DNA from: Streptomyces sp. A2-16
GTDB lineage: Bacteria > Actinomycetota > Actinomycetes > Streptomycetales > Streptomycetaceae
Length of the DNA stretch: 64,000 bases
NCBI RefSeq assembly: GCF_018128905.1
Contig: NZ_CP063808.1
Coordinates: forward strand, 6,386,001-6,450,000
Reading direction: 5' to 3'
The notes under the pieces were generated by a model, which made no database searches, had not been told where the DNA came from, and saw nothing but the letters and a program-made list of their open reading frames with translations. Every line of letters begins with the position of its first letter. Within the stretch, counting starts at the first letter, position 1. Made by a program: the position numbers and the translations under genes. Positions 17,613 through 24,259 of the stretch are shown one piece after another.

Positions 17613-18242
17613 TCAGTTGGCCTCGGCTGTGTCCCGCATGGTCATCAACGCCCGTAGACCGTCGCGCAGCACCTCGGCGGGCGTCGGGCCGAACAGCGCC
17701 TGCTGCGCGAGGAAGCCCATCGCGGCCGCCATCATCACGCGGGCCACGTGCTCCGGGGGCACGTCCGACCGGATCGTCCCGGCGTCCTGGTGGGCCCGGA
17801 CGATCCGGGTCCATGCTTCGCGCACCGTGCCGTATCCCTCGCGCAGAACGGCCGAGAGCCTCTCGTCGCGAATCGTCTCCGCCCACACCTGGACGACCAG
17901 CCTCGGGAACGCGGGCTGTCCGTCCACGGTCAGGGACTCCTTGGCGGCGAGCACACGGCCGAGCACCGACGCCACGAGGACGTCCGGGGACGGGGGCGGG
18001 GTGCTGCGGGCCGCCTCCTCGAAGCCTTCGCGGACCTGTCCGAGCACCTCCTCGACGATCGCGCCGATCAGCTCCTCCTTGCCGCTGAAGTACCGGTAGA
18101 CCGCCCCGGCCGAGAGGTCGACCTCCTTGAGGACGTCCTGCATCGACGTGGCGTGGAAGCCGTTGCGGGCGAAGCAGACCGCCGCGCCGTCGAGGATCTG
18201 CCGACGCCTGGCGTCGAGGTGTGCCTGGGATACGCGAGCCAT
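17613..18242 (-). CDS. TetR-family transcriptional regulator
   Basis: A 209-residue TetR regulator. The N-terminal helix-turn-helix is at about residues 12-60 (RRRQILDGAAVCFARNGFHATSM, here broken as RRRQILDGAA / FHATSMQDV, then SAGAVYRYFSGKEELIGAI), followed by a helical ligand-binding domain. It is divergent from the membrane protein gene at 18370, and the 127-base gap carries two near-identical sequence blocks that are its probable operators. ATG 18242 gives the standard N-terminus; upstream frame extension has no homology. The ligand is unknown, and drug- or lipid-responsive control of the neighbouring membrane protein is the likeliest role. Confidence 0.92.
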   Translation of the reverse strand: MARVSQAHLDARRRQILDGAAVCFARNGFHATSMQDVLKEVDLSAGAVYRYFSGKEELIGAIVEEVLGQVREGFEEAARSTPPPSPDVLVASVLGRVLAAKESLTVDGQPAFPRLVVQVWAETIRDERLSAVLREGYGTVREAWTRIVRAHQDAGTIRSDVPPEHVARVMMAAAMGFLAQQALFGPTPAEVLRDGLRALMTMRDTAEAN

Positions 18243-18252
18243 GGCCCCAAAG

Positions 18253-18275
18253 TAAAACGAACATTCCTTCTTGAC
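18253..18275. promoter_or_regulatory. TetR operator candidate, copy 1
   Basis: The block TAAAACGAACATTCCTTCTT with following GAC lies 10 bases upstream of the tetR start. It is nearly identical to the block at 18311-18336 and is sharply AT-richer than its surroundings. Confidence 0.6.
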
Positions 18276-18310
18276 AAGACGCGGCAACGGCGGGACCGTG
18301 GGGACGAACT

Positions 18311-18336
18311 TAAAACGAACGATCCTTCTTTTTGAC
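18311..18336. promoter_or_regulatory. TetR operator candidate, copy 2
   Basis: The block TAAAACGAACGATCCTTCTT with following TTTGAC repeats copy 1 with two base differences and a 3-base insertion. The start-to-start distance is 58 bases. It precedes the membrane protein gene at 18370, so one operator faces each divergent gene. Confidence 0.6.
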
Positions 18337-18369
18337 GGGGTCTTCCGGCCCTGGAGAGGACCCACCACC

Positions 18370-19356
18370 ATGTCCACCCGCCGCATGATCGCGATCATCG
18401 TCCTCGTGCCGCTGCTCGCCGCCCTGGCCCTGTGGGCCTTCGCCTGGCCCGCCGCCCGCACCGCCCCTCGCGATCTGCCGCTCGGCGTGGCCGGGCCGGC
18501 TGCCGCGACGGCACAGGTGGAGCAGGGGCTCCGGCAGCACGAGGGCGCCTTCGAGATCCACCGCTACGCCGACGAGGCGGCCGCGCGGGCGGCGATCGAG
18601 GACCGGACCGTATACGGCGCGGTCGTCGTCACCGCCCAGGGCCCCGAGCTGCTCACCGCGTCGGCCGCGAGCCCGGTCGTGGCCCAGCTCCTCCAGCAGG
18701 CCGTGACCCAGCAGGCCGCCGCGGGCGGCGCCGAGGTCAAGGTCGTGGACGTCGTGCCGACCCCCGCCGCCGACCCGAGGGGCGCGGTCCTGAGTTCGTC
18801 GGTGCTGCCCCTCGCGCTGGCCGGCATCGTAGCGGGCGCGGTCGTGACCCTGCTCGGACTGCGCGGAGTGCGCGCCGTGACCGCGCTGGTGCTGAGCGCC
18901 GCCCTGGTGGGCACCGTCGCGGTCGCCCTGACCCACAGCTGGCTCGGCGCCCTCACCGGGAACTGGTGGGCGGAGGCCGGGGCCCTCGCACTGGCGACCC
19001 TGGCGGTGAGCGCGGCGGTCGCGGGACTCGCCGCCCTGGTCGGAACCGCGGGCATCGGCGCCGTAGCGTTCCTGGTGATGTTCCTCGGCAACCCGTTCTC
19101 GGGAGCCGCCTCGGCCCCGCGGCTGCTTCCCGAGCCGGCGGGCACGATCGGCCAGTGGCTGCCGCCGGGCGCGAGCGCGACCCTGCTGCGGTCGGTCTCC
19201 TTCTTCGACGGCGCCGCTGCGACCGGACCCGTGCTGACGCTCAGCTGGTGGGCCGCGCTGGGCCTGGGCGCGGTCCTGCTCGGCAACGCGCTCAAGGCGC
19301 GGACGAAGTCCGCCGAGCCCGTCGGCGTCCAACCCGAACTCGCTCCGGTCGGCTGA
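18370..19356 (+). CDS. ABC-2/YhgE-like membrane protein under TetR control
   Basis: A 328-residue membrane protein. One helix at residues 6-26 is followed by an extracytoplasmic domain of about 110 residues. Five further helices then lie near 140-164, 170-187, 205-226, 230-246 and 293-310. This layout, a single helix, a large external domain and a C-terminal helix bundle, is that of ABC-2-type/YhgE-Pip-like permeases. No ATP-binding partner is adjacent. GGAGAGGA precedes ATG 18370. Its transport substrate is unknown; drug or envelope-component efflux is inferred only from the divergent TetR. Confidence 0.75.
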   Translation: MSTRRMIAIIVLVPLLAALALWAFAWPAARTAPRDLPLGVAGPAAATAQVEQGLRQHEGAFEIHRYADEAAARAAIEDRTVYGAVVVTAQGPELLTASAASPVVAQLLQQAVTQQAAAGGAEVKVVDVVPTPAADPRGAVLSSSVLPLALAGIVAGAVVTLLGLRGVRAVTALVLSAALVGTVAVALTHSWLGALTGNWWAEAGALALATLAVSAAVAGLAALVGTAGIGAVAFLVMFLGNPFSGAASAPRLLPEPAGTIGQWLPPGASATLLRSVSFFDGAAATGPVLTLSWWAALGLGAVLLGNALKARTKSAEPVGVQPELAPVG

Positions 19357-19371
19357 CCTGACCCGTTCTTC

Positions 19372-19401
19372 TGTGCCCCCGGCCCCACGGCCGGGGGCAC
19401 A
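19372..19401. terminator. Bidirectional hairpin terminator
   Basis: A 13-base perfect stem (19372-19384 with 19389-19401, GTGCCCCCGGCC core) and a 4-base loop lies 15 bases after the membrane protein stop and before the convergent antitoxin gene. Confidence 0.85.
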
Positions 19402-19417
19402 CGCGTCTCACGCGCCC

Positions 19418-19693
19418 CTAGGAGGCGCCGCCCCGGTGGTGCGCCGCGATACCGAAGCGCTGCTGTTCGCGGGGAGCGGACGCGACCTCCCGCACGGTCG
19501 AGACCGCGCTGACCACCTGCTCCTCGACGGGCTCCCGCAGCTCCTCCAGCCGTTCGAGGTCGGCCGCGGAGACCAGGGCGACCAGCGGCTTTCCGTGCCG
19601 TGTCACGACGACCCGCTCCCCGCCGTACACCACCTTGTTGATCAGGTCGGCGAGCTCAGCCCTGGCTTGCGTCACCGGAATCTCGTAGGCCAT
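19418..19693 (-). CDS. Phd/YefM-family antitoxin, no adjacent toxin
   Basis: A 91-residue antitoxin-like DNA-binding protein. Its N-terminal Phd/YefM domain reads MAYEIPVTQARAELADLINK, then VVVTRHGKPLVALVSAADLERLEEL, and a charged C-terminal tail would normally bind a RelE/YoeB or Doc toxin. No toxin gene lies on either side: downstream is a terminator and upstream is a divergent clpP gene 64 bases away. It may be an orphan antitoxin acting as a stand-alone repressor. ATG 19693 gives the canonical family start. Confidence 0.85.
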   Translation of the reverse strand: MAYEIPVTQARAELADLINKVVYGGERVVVTRHGKPLVALVSAADLERLEELREPVEEQVVSAVSTVREVASAPREQQRFGIAAHHRGGAS

Positions 19694-19757
19694 GCCCCCA
19701 TCATAACGTCACGTACATCCTGTACATTTTTTACAGACGCCGAAGGAGGGGCCACCC

Positions 19758-20393
19758 ATGACCCGACCGACCGCCCGTTACGTCCTGCCCGAGTTCCATG
19801 AGCGCACGAGCTTCGGGCAGAAGACGATGGATCCGTACTCGAAGCTGCTGGAGGAGCGGATCGTCTTCCTCGGGACACCGATCGACGACACCTCGGCGAA
19901 CGATCTGATGGCGCAGTTCATGTACCTCGAGTACCAGGACCCGGACCGGGACATCGCGCTGTACATCAACTCCCCCGGCGGCTCGTTCAGCGCGATGTCG
20001 GCGATCTACGACACGATGCAGTACGTCAGTTGCGACGTGGAGACGACCTGCCTCGGACAGGCGGGGTCCTCCGCGGCGGTGCTGCTGGCCGCGGGCACCC
20101 CGGGCAAGCGGTCCGTGCTGCCGGGCGCCCGAGTGGTGATCCACCAGCCCGCGCTGAGCGAGCCGATACAGGGGCAGGCCAGCGATCTGGCGATCCAGGC
20201 CGACGAGTTGATCCGGGTGCGGGGCCGCCTGGAGGAGATGCTGGTGCGGCACACCGGGCGCAGCCCCGAGCAGGTGAGCGCTGACATCGAGCGGGACAAG
20301 ATCCTGGACGCGCAGGGCGCCCTGGACCACGGCCTTGCGGACGCGATCGTCCCGAGCCGCAAGTCCTCGCGCACCACGCCGGGCGCGAGGTGA
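19758..20393 (+). CDS. clpP: ATP-dependent Clp protease proteolytic subunit
   Basis: A 211-residue ClpP. The catalytic triad is complete: S104 in GQAGSSAAVLLAAG, H129 in RVVIHQP and D180 in IERDKILDA. The N-terminus has the processing-type region, and INSPGGSFSAM is the conserved oxyanion strand. GAAGGAGGGG precedes ATG 19758. Streptomyces have several clpP genes, usually in pairs; this one stands alone, followed after seven bases by a small gene of unknown function. The GS in place of AS next to the active Ser (GQAGS versus GQAAS) differs from the main housekeeping ClpP1/2, suggesting a minor isoform; which number it carries I cannot say. Confidence 0.95.
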   Translation: MTRPTARYVLPEFHERTSFGQKTMDPYSKLLEERIVFLGTPIDDTSANDLMAQFMYLEYQDPDRDIALYINSPGGSFSAMSAIYDTMQYVSCDVETTCLGQAGSSAAVLLAAGTPGKRSVLPGARVVIHQPALSEPIQGQASDLAIQADELIRVRGRLEEMLVRHTGRSPEQVSADIERDKILDAQGALDHGLADAIVPSRKSSRTTPGAR

Positions 20394-20400
20394 GGCCTCG

Positions 20401-20706
20401 ATGATCCCGGACCTGCCACCGCTGCCCGCGCTCACCCGCGCCGAGGGCGAACTGATCGACCGTTACCTCGACGTGGTCGACCTGCTGGGCAGGATCAACC
20501 CGGCCCGGTGCGAGGACACCTACGGCGGACTGCGCGCGGCGCAGGCGCTGGTGAGCAGGGCGGCCGAGCTGCGCGACGCGCTCGTACTGATGCACGCCCG
20601 GGGCGAACGCGACCTGCATGCCGCGACACTCGCGCGGGCCCTGCGGGTCCTGGACGGCGAGCGGCGCACGGCCAGAGTCACCGTGCCGCCCGAGTCCGGC
20701 AATTGA
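20401..20706 (+). CDS. Small helical protein of unknown function, cotranscribed with clpP
   Basis: A 101-residue protein with no family I recognise. It is predicted helical and acidic in the first half (EGELIDRYLDVVDLLGRI) and Arg-rich in the second (ATLARALRVLDGERRTARV). There is no signal peptide or membrane segment. It begins seven bases after the clpP stop, so it is almost certainly in the same transcript and could be a ClpP adaptor or regulator. That function is inference from position alone. Confidence 0.6.
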   Translation: MIPDLPPLPALTRAEGELIDRYLDVVDLLGRINPARCEDTYGGLRAAQALVSRAAELRDALVLMHARGERDLHAATLARALRVLDGERRTARVTVPPESGN

Positions 20707-20861
20707 CGTGGCGTCCGGACCTGAGTTGAAACGGACCAAAAGACGTACCCCCTATTGGCGGAGACGCGGCTCCTTTTTCGCGAGCACCGAACGTGCGCGA
20801 CACGCATGATCCGGTGCCGGAGTGAGGAGTTTCTGTGCAGGTCCGGGGGCCTCTGACCGCC
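20707..20861. other. Gene-free stretch after the clpP operon
   Basis: No long coding frame is evident. TTGAAA at 20726-20731 resembles a -35 element without a good -10. A 22-codon frame begins at GTG 20835 after GAGGAG and runs to TGA 20903, straight through the hairpin at 20862-20889; I do not annotate it as a gene. Confidence 0.4.
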
Positions 20862-20889
20862 GAACGCCCCTTCGCTCGAAGGGGCGTTC
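20862..20889. terminator. Hairpin terminator downstream of clpP operon
   Basis: A 12-base perfect stem (20862-20873 GAACGCCCCTTC with 20878-20889 GAAGGGGCGTTC) and a 4-base loop. There is no T-tract, as usual in Streptomyces. Confidence 0.7.
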
Positions 20890-20903
20890 ACCCAAACGGG
20901 TGA

Positions 20904-21049
20904 GTGGTGAGTAACACCACAAATCCCCGGTTCCGTTGGGCTTTTCGCACTTCCGTACGCCAAGATCCCTGTCTGACGACAAGCCCCCGCCGCAGCGGCG
21001 GGGCGATCCGGGCGGACGCCGAGTCCTGCCGCCGCCCGGATGACCGGTC
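20904..21049 (+). other. Leader/promoter region upstream of the riboswitch
   Basis: This region should hold the promoter of the NlpC/P60 gene. TTGGGC near 20937 and CAAGAT near 20961 are weak candidates. Two inverted repeats are visible: CCCCGCCG/CGGCGGGG (20985-20992, 20996-21003) and ATCCGGGCGG/CCGCCCGGAT (21006-21015, 21032-21041). Confidence 0.4.
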
Positions 21050-21216
21050 GACAGGAGTGGATCGGCAGGAGTGGAGGACCCAAGCACGACGGGTCGCCGG
21101 AACGGTCACGCCATGACCGGGCCGAGCAGCCCTTGGGGTGAAGCCGCGTCAGCGGCCGGGCAACTTCGCCAGCCCGAATCCGACAGGTCATCCTTCACAG
21201 GCGGCTGACGAAGGGT
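21050..21216 (+). ncRNA. c-di-AMP riboswitch (ydaO-yuaA class)
   Basis: The leader of the NlpC/P60 gene contains the conserved blocks of the ydaO class in order: GGAGGACCCAA near 21071, TTGGGGTGAAGCCGC near 21133, CCGGGCAACTTC near 21157 and GCCCGAATCCGACAG near 21172. The class binds cyclic di-AMP and switches cell-wall hydrolase genes off in Streptomyces. The last helix would pair CCTTC (21192-21196) with GAAGG (21210-21214), and the latter is the ribosome binding site of the gene at 21222, which suggests control of translation start. The exact 5' boundary is approximate. Confidence 0.82.
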
Positions 21217-21221
21217 TGCGC

Positions 21222-21695
21222 ATGACTGCGCTCAATCGTGTCCCGTCGCTGATGGTCCGAGCCGGTACGGCCTCGGCCTTCGCCATCGCCGCAGTGGGCG
21301 GCTCCGTCGTGGTTCCGGGTGTCGCAGCAGACGCCGCCGCCGCGACGCCGGCGACGAAGGCACTCAAGGTCGCGGCCTCGAAGAAGGGCTCGCCGTACAA
21401 GTACGGCGCCACGGGGCCCCGCCGCTTCGACTGCTCAGGGCTCACGCTGTACTCGTTCAAGAAGGCGGGCAAGAAGCTCCCGCGCACGGCTGCCCAGCAG
21501 TACAACAAGACCCGCCACATCGGCGCAGGCAGCCGCAAGGCCGGCGACCTGGTGTTCTTCCACTCGGGTTCGAACGTCTACCACGTCGGCATCTACGCCG
21601 GGAAGGGAAAGATCTGGCACGCCCCGAAGACCGGGGACGTGGTGAGGCTGCAGAAGATCTGGACGAAGAGCGTCTGGTACGGCCGGGTCAAGTGA
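21222..21695 (+). CDS. Secreted NlpC/P60 peptidoglycan endopeptidase
   Basis: A 157-residue secreted cell-wall hydrolase. A signal peptide covers about residues 1-37 (GTASAFAIAAVGGSVVV core). The single NlpC/P60 domain has catalytic C71 in RRFDCSGLT, H121 in VYHVGIYAG and a third polar position H133 in KIWHAPK. It would cleave stem-peptide bonds in peptidoglycan during growth or spore germination. There is no extra coiled-coil or LysM region, so it is a minimal catalytic-domain enzyme. ATG 21222 follows GAAGGG at six bases; expression is probably controlled by the riboswitch that ends at that site. Confidence 0.93.
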   Translation: MTALNRVPSLMVRAGTASAFAIAAVGGSVVVPGVAADAAAATPATKALKVAASKKGSPYKYGATGPRRFDCSGLTLYSFKKAGKKLPRTAAQQYNKTRHIGAGSRKAGDLVFFHSGSNVYHVGIYAGKGKIWHAPKTGDVVRLQKIWTKSVWYGRVK

Positions 21696-21756
21696 CGCCC
21701 CCGAGGGGGCGGCGCAGACCTGACATTCCGTCGCCCTCTCGGGTCCCCCGGGACGC

Positions 21757-21785
21757 TTGACACGGGCCGAGCCGGTCACCCGTAC
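21757..21785 (+). promoter_or_regulatory. Putative leaderless promoter of the DUF6328-type gene
   Basis: A perfect TTGACA (21757-21762) sits 17 bases before CCGTAC (21780-21785), four to five bases before ATG 21790. The consensus -35 argues that the TTG at 21757 is promoter, not start codon. Confidence 0.45.
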
Positions 21786-21789
21786 CGTC

Positions 21790-22383
21790 ATGGCCGACCA
21801 TCGCCCGTGCACCGCCCGCAACGAGACGCCGCTGGAGCGCGCCGACCGCAATTTCGGCGAGCTGCTCCAGGAGCTGCGCGTCACCCAGACCGGGGTGCAG
21901 ATCCTCTTCGCCTTTCTGCTGACCCTGGCCTTCACCCAGCGCTTCCCGTCGCTGGACACCTTCCAGCGGGCCACCTACGTCACCACACTGCTGCTGGCGG
22001 TCGTCGCGGCGGCTCTGTTCACCGCACCGGCGGCCCTGCACCGCTCCCTCTTCCAGCGCGGCGCCAAGGCCCGCATCGTGCAGGTCTCCTCCCGGTTGGC
22101 CACGGTCGGCATGGCAGTACTGGTCCTCGTCTTCACCGGCTCCGTGGTGGACGTGACGACGGGCCGGGCCGGAGGAGCGGCCGCGGGCGCGGCGACCCTG
22201 CTGGTGTGTCTGGGCCTGTGGTGGCTGCTTCCCCGTCTGGTCCGACGGGCGGGTCTCGCCGAGGAACGCAGGGCGGCTGTGTCGCACCCGGCCCTACGGC
22301 CGGTGCCGCGCGAGGTCATCAGGCCGCGAACCGCAGCTCGGGCGGGAGCCTCACCCCGAGAGCCGTCGACGCGCTCGCGGTGA
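21790..22383 (+). CDS. Membrane protein, DUF6328-type
   Basis: A 197-residue membrane protein with a soluble N-terminus (about 45 residues, including ERADRNFGELLQELRVTQTG) and four hydrophobic segments near residues 38-55, 67-86, 110-130 and 136-155, then an Arg-rich tail. This resembles the actinobacterial DUF6328 proteins, whose function is not known. The frame is open upstream to a TTG at 21757, but that triplet belongs to a consensus -35 box, so I start at ATG 21790. Whether it works with the upstream hydrolase is unclear. Confidence 0.75.
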   Translation: MADHRPCTARNETPLERADRNFGELLQELRVTQTGVQILFAFLLTLAFTQRFPSLDTFQRATYVTTLLLAVVAAALFTAPAALHRSLFQRGAKARIVQVSSRLATVGMAVLVLVFTGSVVDVTTGRAGGAAAGAATLLVCLGLWWLLPRLVRRAGLAEERRAAVSHPALRPVPREVIRPRTAARAGASPREPSTRSR

Positions 22384-22455
22384 CCCAGGGACATCTCTTG
22401 CAGCGCTCCGGTGGGCACGCGGCTGCTGGAGGGCGCGCGCCCGGTGTGACGGCTT

Positions 22456-22914
22456 CTACGGCTCCTGCTGCCCCGCCGCCGTGACCGGCTGCGCCGGTAC
22501 GGTCCACGGGAGTTCGATGGAGACGGTCTTGCCGCCTTCCCGGGTGGGCCTGACTCTCAGCTTGCCGCCGGACTCCGCGGCGAGCCAGCGGATGATCACC
22601 ATCCCCCGCCCGTTGTCCTGCTGGACCGCGGCCGGCAGGCGCTTGGGGAAACGGGGATGGCTGTCGGTGACGCCGATGCGCAGGTGTTCGTCACGGTCCA
22701 GCTCGATGTCCACCGTGAAGGTGGGTGACTGCCCGAAAGTGTGCTGTACGGCGTTGGTGGCGAGTTCGGAGACGATGAGCCGGACGGTCTCGGCGGCGTC
22801 CGTGGTGGGTGGCAGCCCCCACTCCGCCAGGGTGCTCAGGACATAGGTGCGGGCCGCGGAGACCGAAGCGGGTTCGCTCGGCAGAGTGACGGATGCTTCC
22901 AGGTGATCTGCCAT
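22456..22914 (-). CDS. RsbW-like ATP-binding protein (anti-sigma factor type)
   Basis: A 152-residue HATPase_c_2 protein of the anti-sigma kinase/AbaA-like type. The N-box is ETVRLIVSELATNAVQHTF (about residues 42-60), the G1 motif is IGVTDSHPRFP and the G2 region is NGRGMVIIRWLAAESGG. These proteins bind ATP and in Streptomyces often pair with XRE/DUF397 genes, as here where the divergent XRE gene starts 214 bases away. ATG 22914 has AAAGGA about ten bases upstream. A partner sigma or anti-sigma antagonist is not encoded nearby. Confidence 0.88.
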   Translation of the reverse strand: MADHLEASVTLPSEPASVSAARTYVLSTLAEWGLPPTTDAAETVRLIVSELATNAVQHTFGQSPTFTVDIELDRDEHLRIGVTDSHPRFPKRLPAAVQQDNGRGMVIIRWLAAESGGKLRVRPTREGGKTVSIELPWTVPAQPVTAAGQQEP

Positions 22915-23040
22915 GGCGACGTCGTCCTTTTCCCACGGGACCGGAGTCCGACACGGTGCGGATGGTTCGAGTACGGTCCCGGACTGGTGGTTCATCGTCA
23001 GAGTGCCATTACCGGGGCGGTGACGGGTGCCGATCCACCA

Positions 23041-23056
23041 AGATATGCATATATCT
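23041..23056. promoter_or_regulatory. AT-rich palindrome between ATPase and XRE genes
   Basis: AGATAT-gcat-ATATCT is a perfect 6-base inverted repeat containing the 10-base palindrome ATATGCATAT, in otherwise GC-rich DNA about 73 bases before the XRE start. It is a good candidate operator for the XRE regulator. Confidence 0.5.
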
Positions 23057-23128
23057 GTCGCTCGAAGCGGTGAACTCTGCGACGCGAGACCGTATTTGGG
23101 CGGCTCGTAGGGAGTAAGGAGTAGCGCC

Positions 23129-23989
23129 ATGCAGCACGGTCCCGCGGTACGCCGCCGGAAACTGGGCGCCGAACTGCGTGCGCTGCGCGCGAGTGCGGGG
23201 CTCACCAGCGGTGAGGCGGCCCGGCTCGTGGGCTGGCACCAGTCGAAAGTGAGCCGGATCGAGACCGGTGCCAGCGGGGTGAAACCGGCCGATGTGCGGT
23301 TACTTCTCGACGCCTATCGCGTGGGGGACGTGAATCTGCGGGAGCTGCTACTGGTATTGGCGGGCTCCGACGAGGGCGGTGGCCGGCACCACTGGTGGCA
23401 CGCGTACCGGGGTGTCCTGCCGCCGACGTACCGGGACTTCATCAGTCTGGAGTCCCAGGCGAGCGCGATGCGCACCCTGGAGACCTCGGTCGTGCCCGGG
23501 CTGCTCCAGACGCCCGAGTACGCCCGCGCGGTGACCCGGGCCGCGGTGGACGGCCTCGACGACGAACGGCTCGACGCCCTGGTCGAGGTCCGGCTGGCCC
23601 GGCAGGACATCCTTCGTGCGCAACCGCCTCTGGAGTTGAGCGCCGTCCTGGACGAGGCGGTGCTGCGGCGGGAGGTCGGCGGACCCGAGGTGATGGCCCG
23701 GCAGTTGAAGAGACTCGTGGAGGCGGCGCGGCTGCCTCAAGTGCGGCTGCAGGTACTGCCGTTCACGGCCGGGGCGCATGTGGGCATCACCGGGCCTTTC
23801 GTAATCTTCTCATTCTCGCGCACTTCTGATCTGGATGTGGTTGTTCTCGACCACTTGACGAGTAGCCTCTATCTCGAACGGAAAGAAGACCTCCAGGCCT
23901 ACACCGAGGCCTTCAACACCCTTCGGATGCACGCCCTTTCGCCCGAGGACTCGTTGGACTACCTCGCCGCGATGGGTGACGGCATGTAA
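23129..23989 (+). CDS. XRE-family regulator with DUF5753 (WhiJ-like), contains TTA codon
   Basis: A 286-residue regulator. The helix-turn-helix is at about residues 8-65 (LGAELRALRASAGLTSGEAA, then WHQSKVSRIETG), followed by the DUF5753 domain (ETSVVPGLLQTPEYARAV, LEVRL-type helix and AAMGDGM end). This is the architecture of the Streptomyces WhiJ family, which usually works with a small DUF397 partner, encoded here ten bases downstream. Codon 58 is TTA (23300-23302), so translation should depend on the bldA leucyl-tRNA and be favoured in late growth. GGAGTAAGGAG precedes ATG 23129. Its targets are unknown. Confidence 0.93.
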   Translation: MQHGPAVRRRKLGAELRALRASAGLTSGEAARLVGWHQSKVSRIETGASGVKPADVRLLLDAYRVGDVNLRELLLVLAGSDEGGGRHHWWHAYRGVLPPTYRDFISLESQASAMRTLETSVVPGLLQTPEYARAVTRAAVDGLDDERLDALVEVRLARQDILRAQPPLELSAVLDEAVLRREVGGPEVMARQLKRLVEAARLPQVRLQVLPFTAGAHVGITGPFVIFSFSRTSDLDVVVLDHLTSSLYLERKEDLQAYTEAFNTLRMHALSPEDSLDYLAAMGDGM

Positions 23990-23998
23990 GGAGGCACC

Positions 23999-24220
23999 AT
24001 GTCTGCACTGCCTCGGAACGTAACCTCCAGCAGCGAACTGCCCGAAGTGCGCTGGCTGCGCAGCAGCTACAGCACCGGCGCGAACAACTGCGTCGAGACG
24101 GCGAGGCCCTCGGCCGGGCCGTGCGCCGGGCTGCTCGCCGTGCGCGACTCCAAGAATCCGGAAGGACCCGCACTGCTCTTCTCCCCCGAGAGCTGGGCGG
24201 GCTTCACGGCCGCGTTCTGA
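23999..24220 (+). CDS. DUF397 protein, WhiJ-like partner
   Basis: A 73-residue DUF397 protein with the typical WLRSSYSTGANNCVETA near the middle, VRDSKNPEGPALLFSPESW and a short FTAAF end. Such proteins are encoded next to XRE/DUF5753 regulators and are thought to antagonise or modulate them. ATG 23999 lies ten bases after the XRE stop with GGAGG between, so the pair is cotranscribed. Confidence 0.92.
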   Translation: MSALPRNVTSSSELPEVRWLRSSYSTGANNCVETARPSAGPCAGLLAVRDSKNPEGPALLFSPESWAGFTAAF

Positions 24221-24259
24221 CCCCCCGGTCCGTCCGGCGCACGGCCGTGTCACGCCGAC

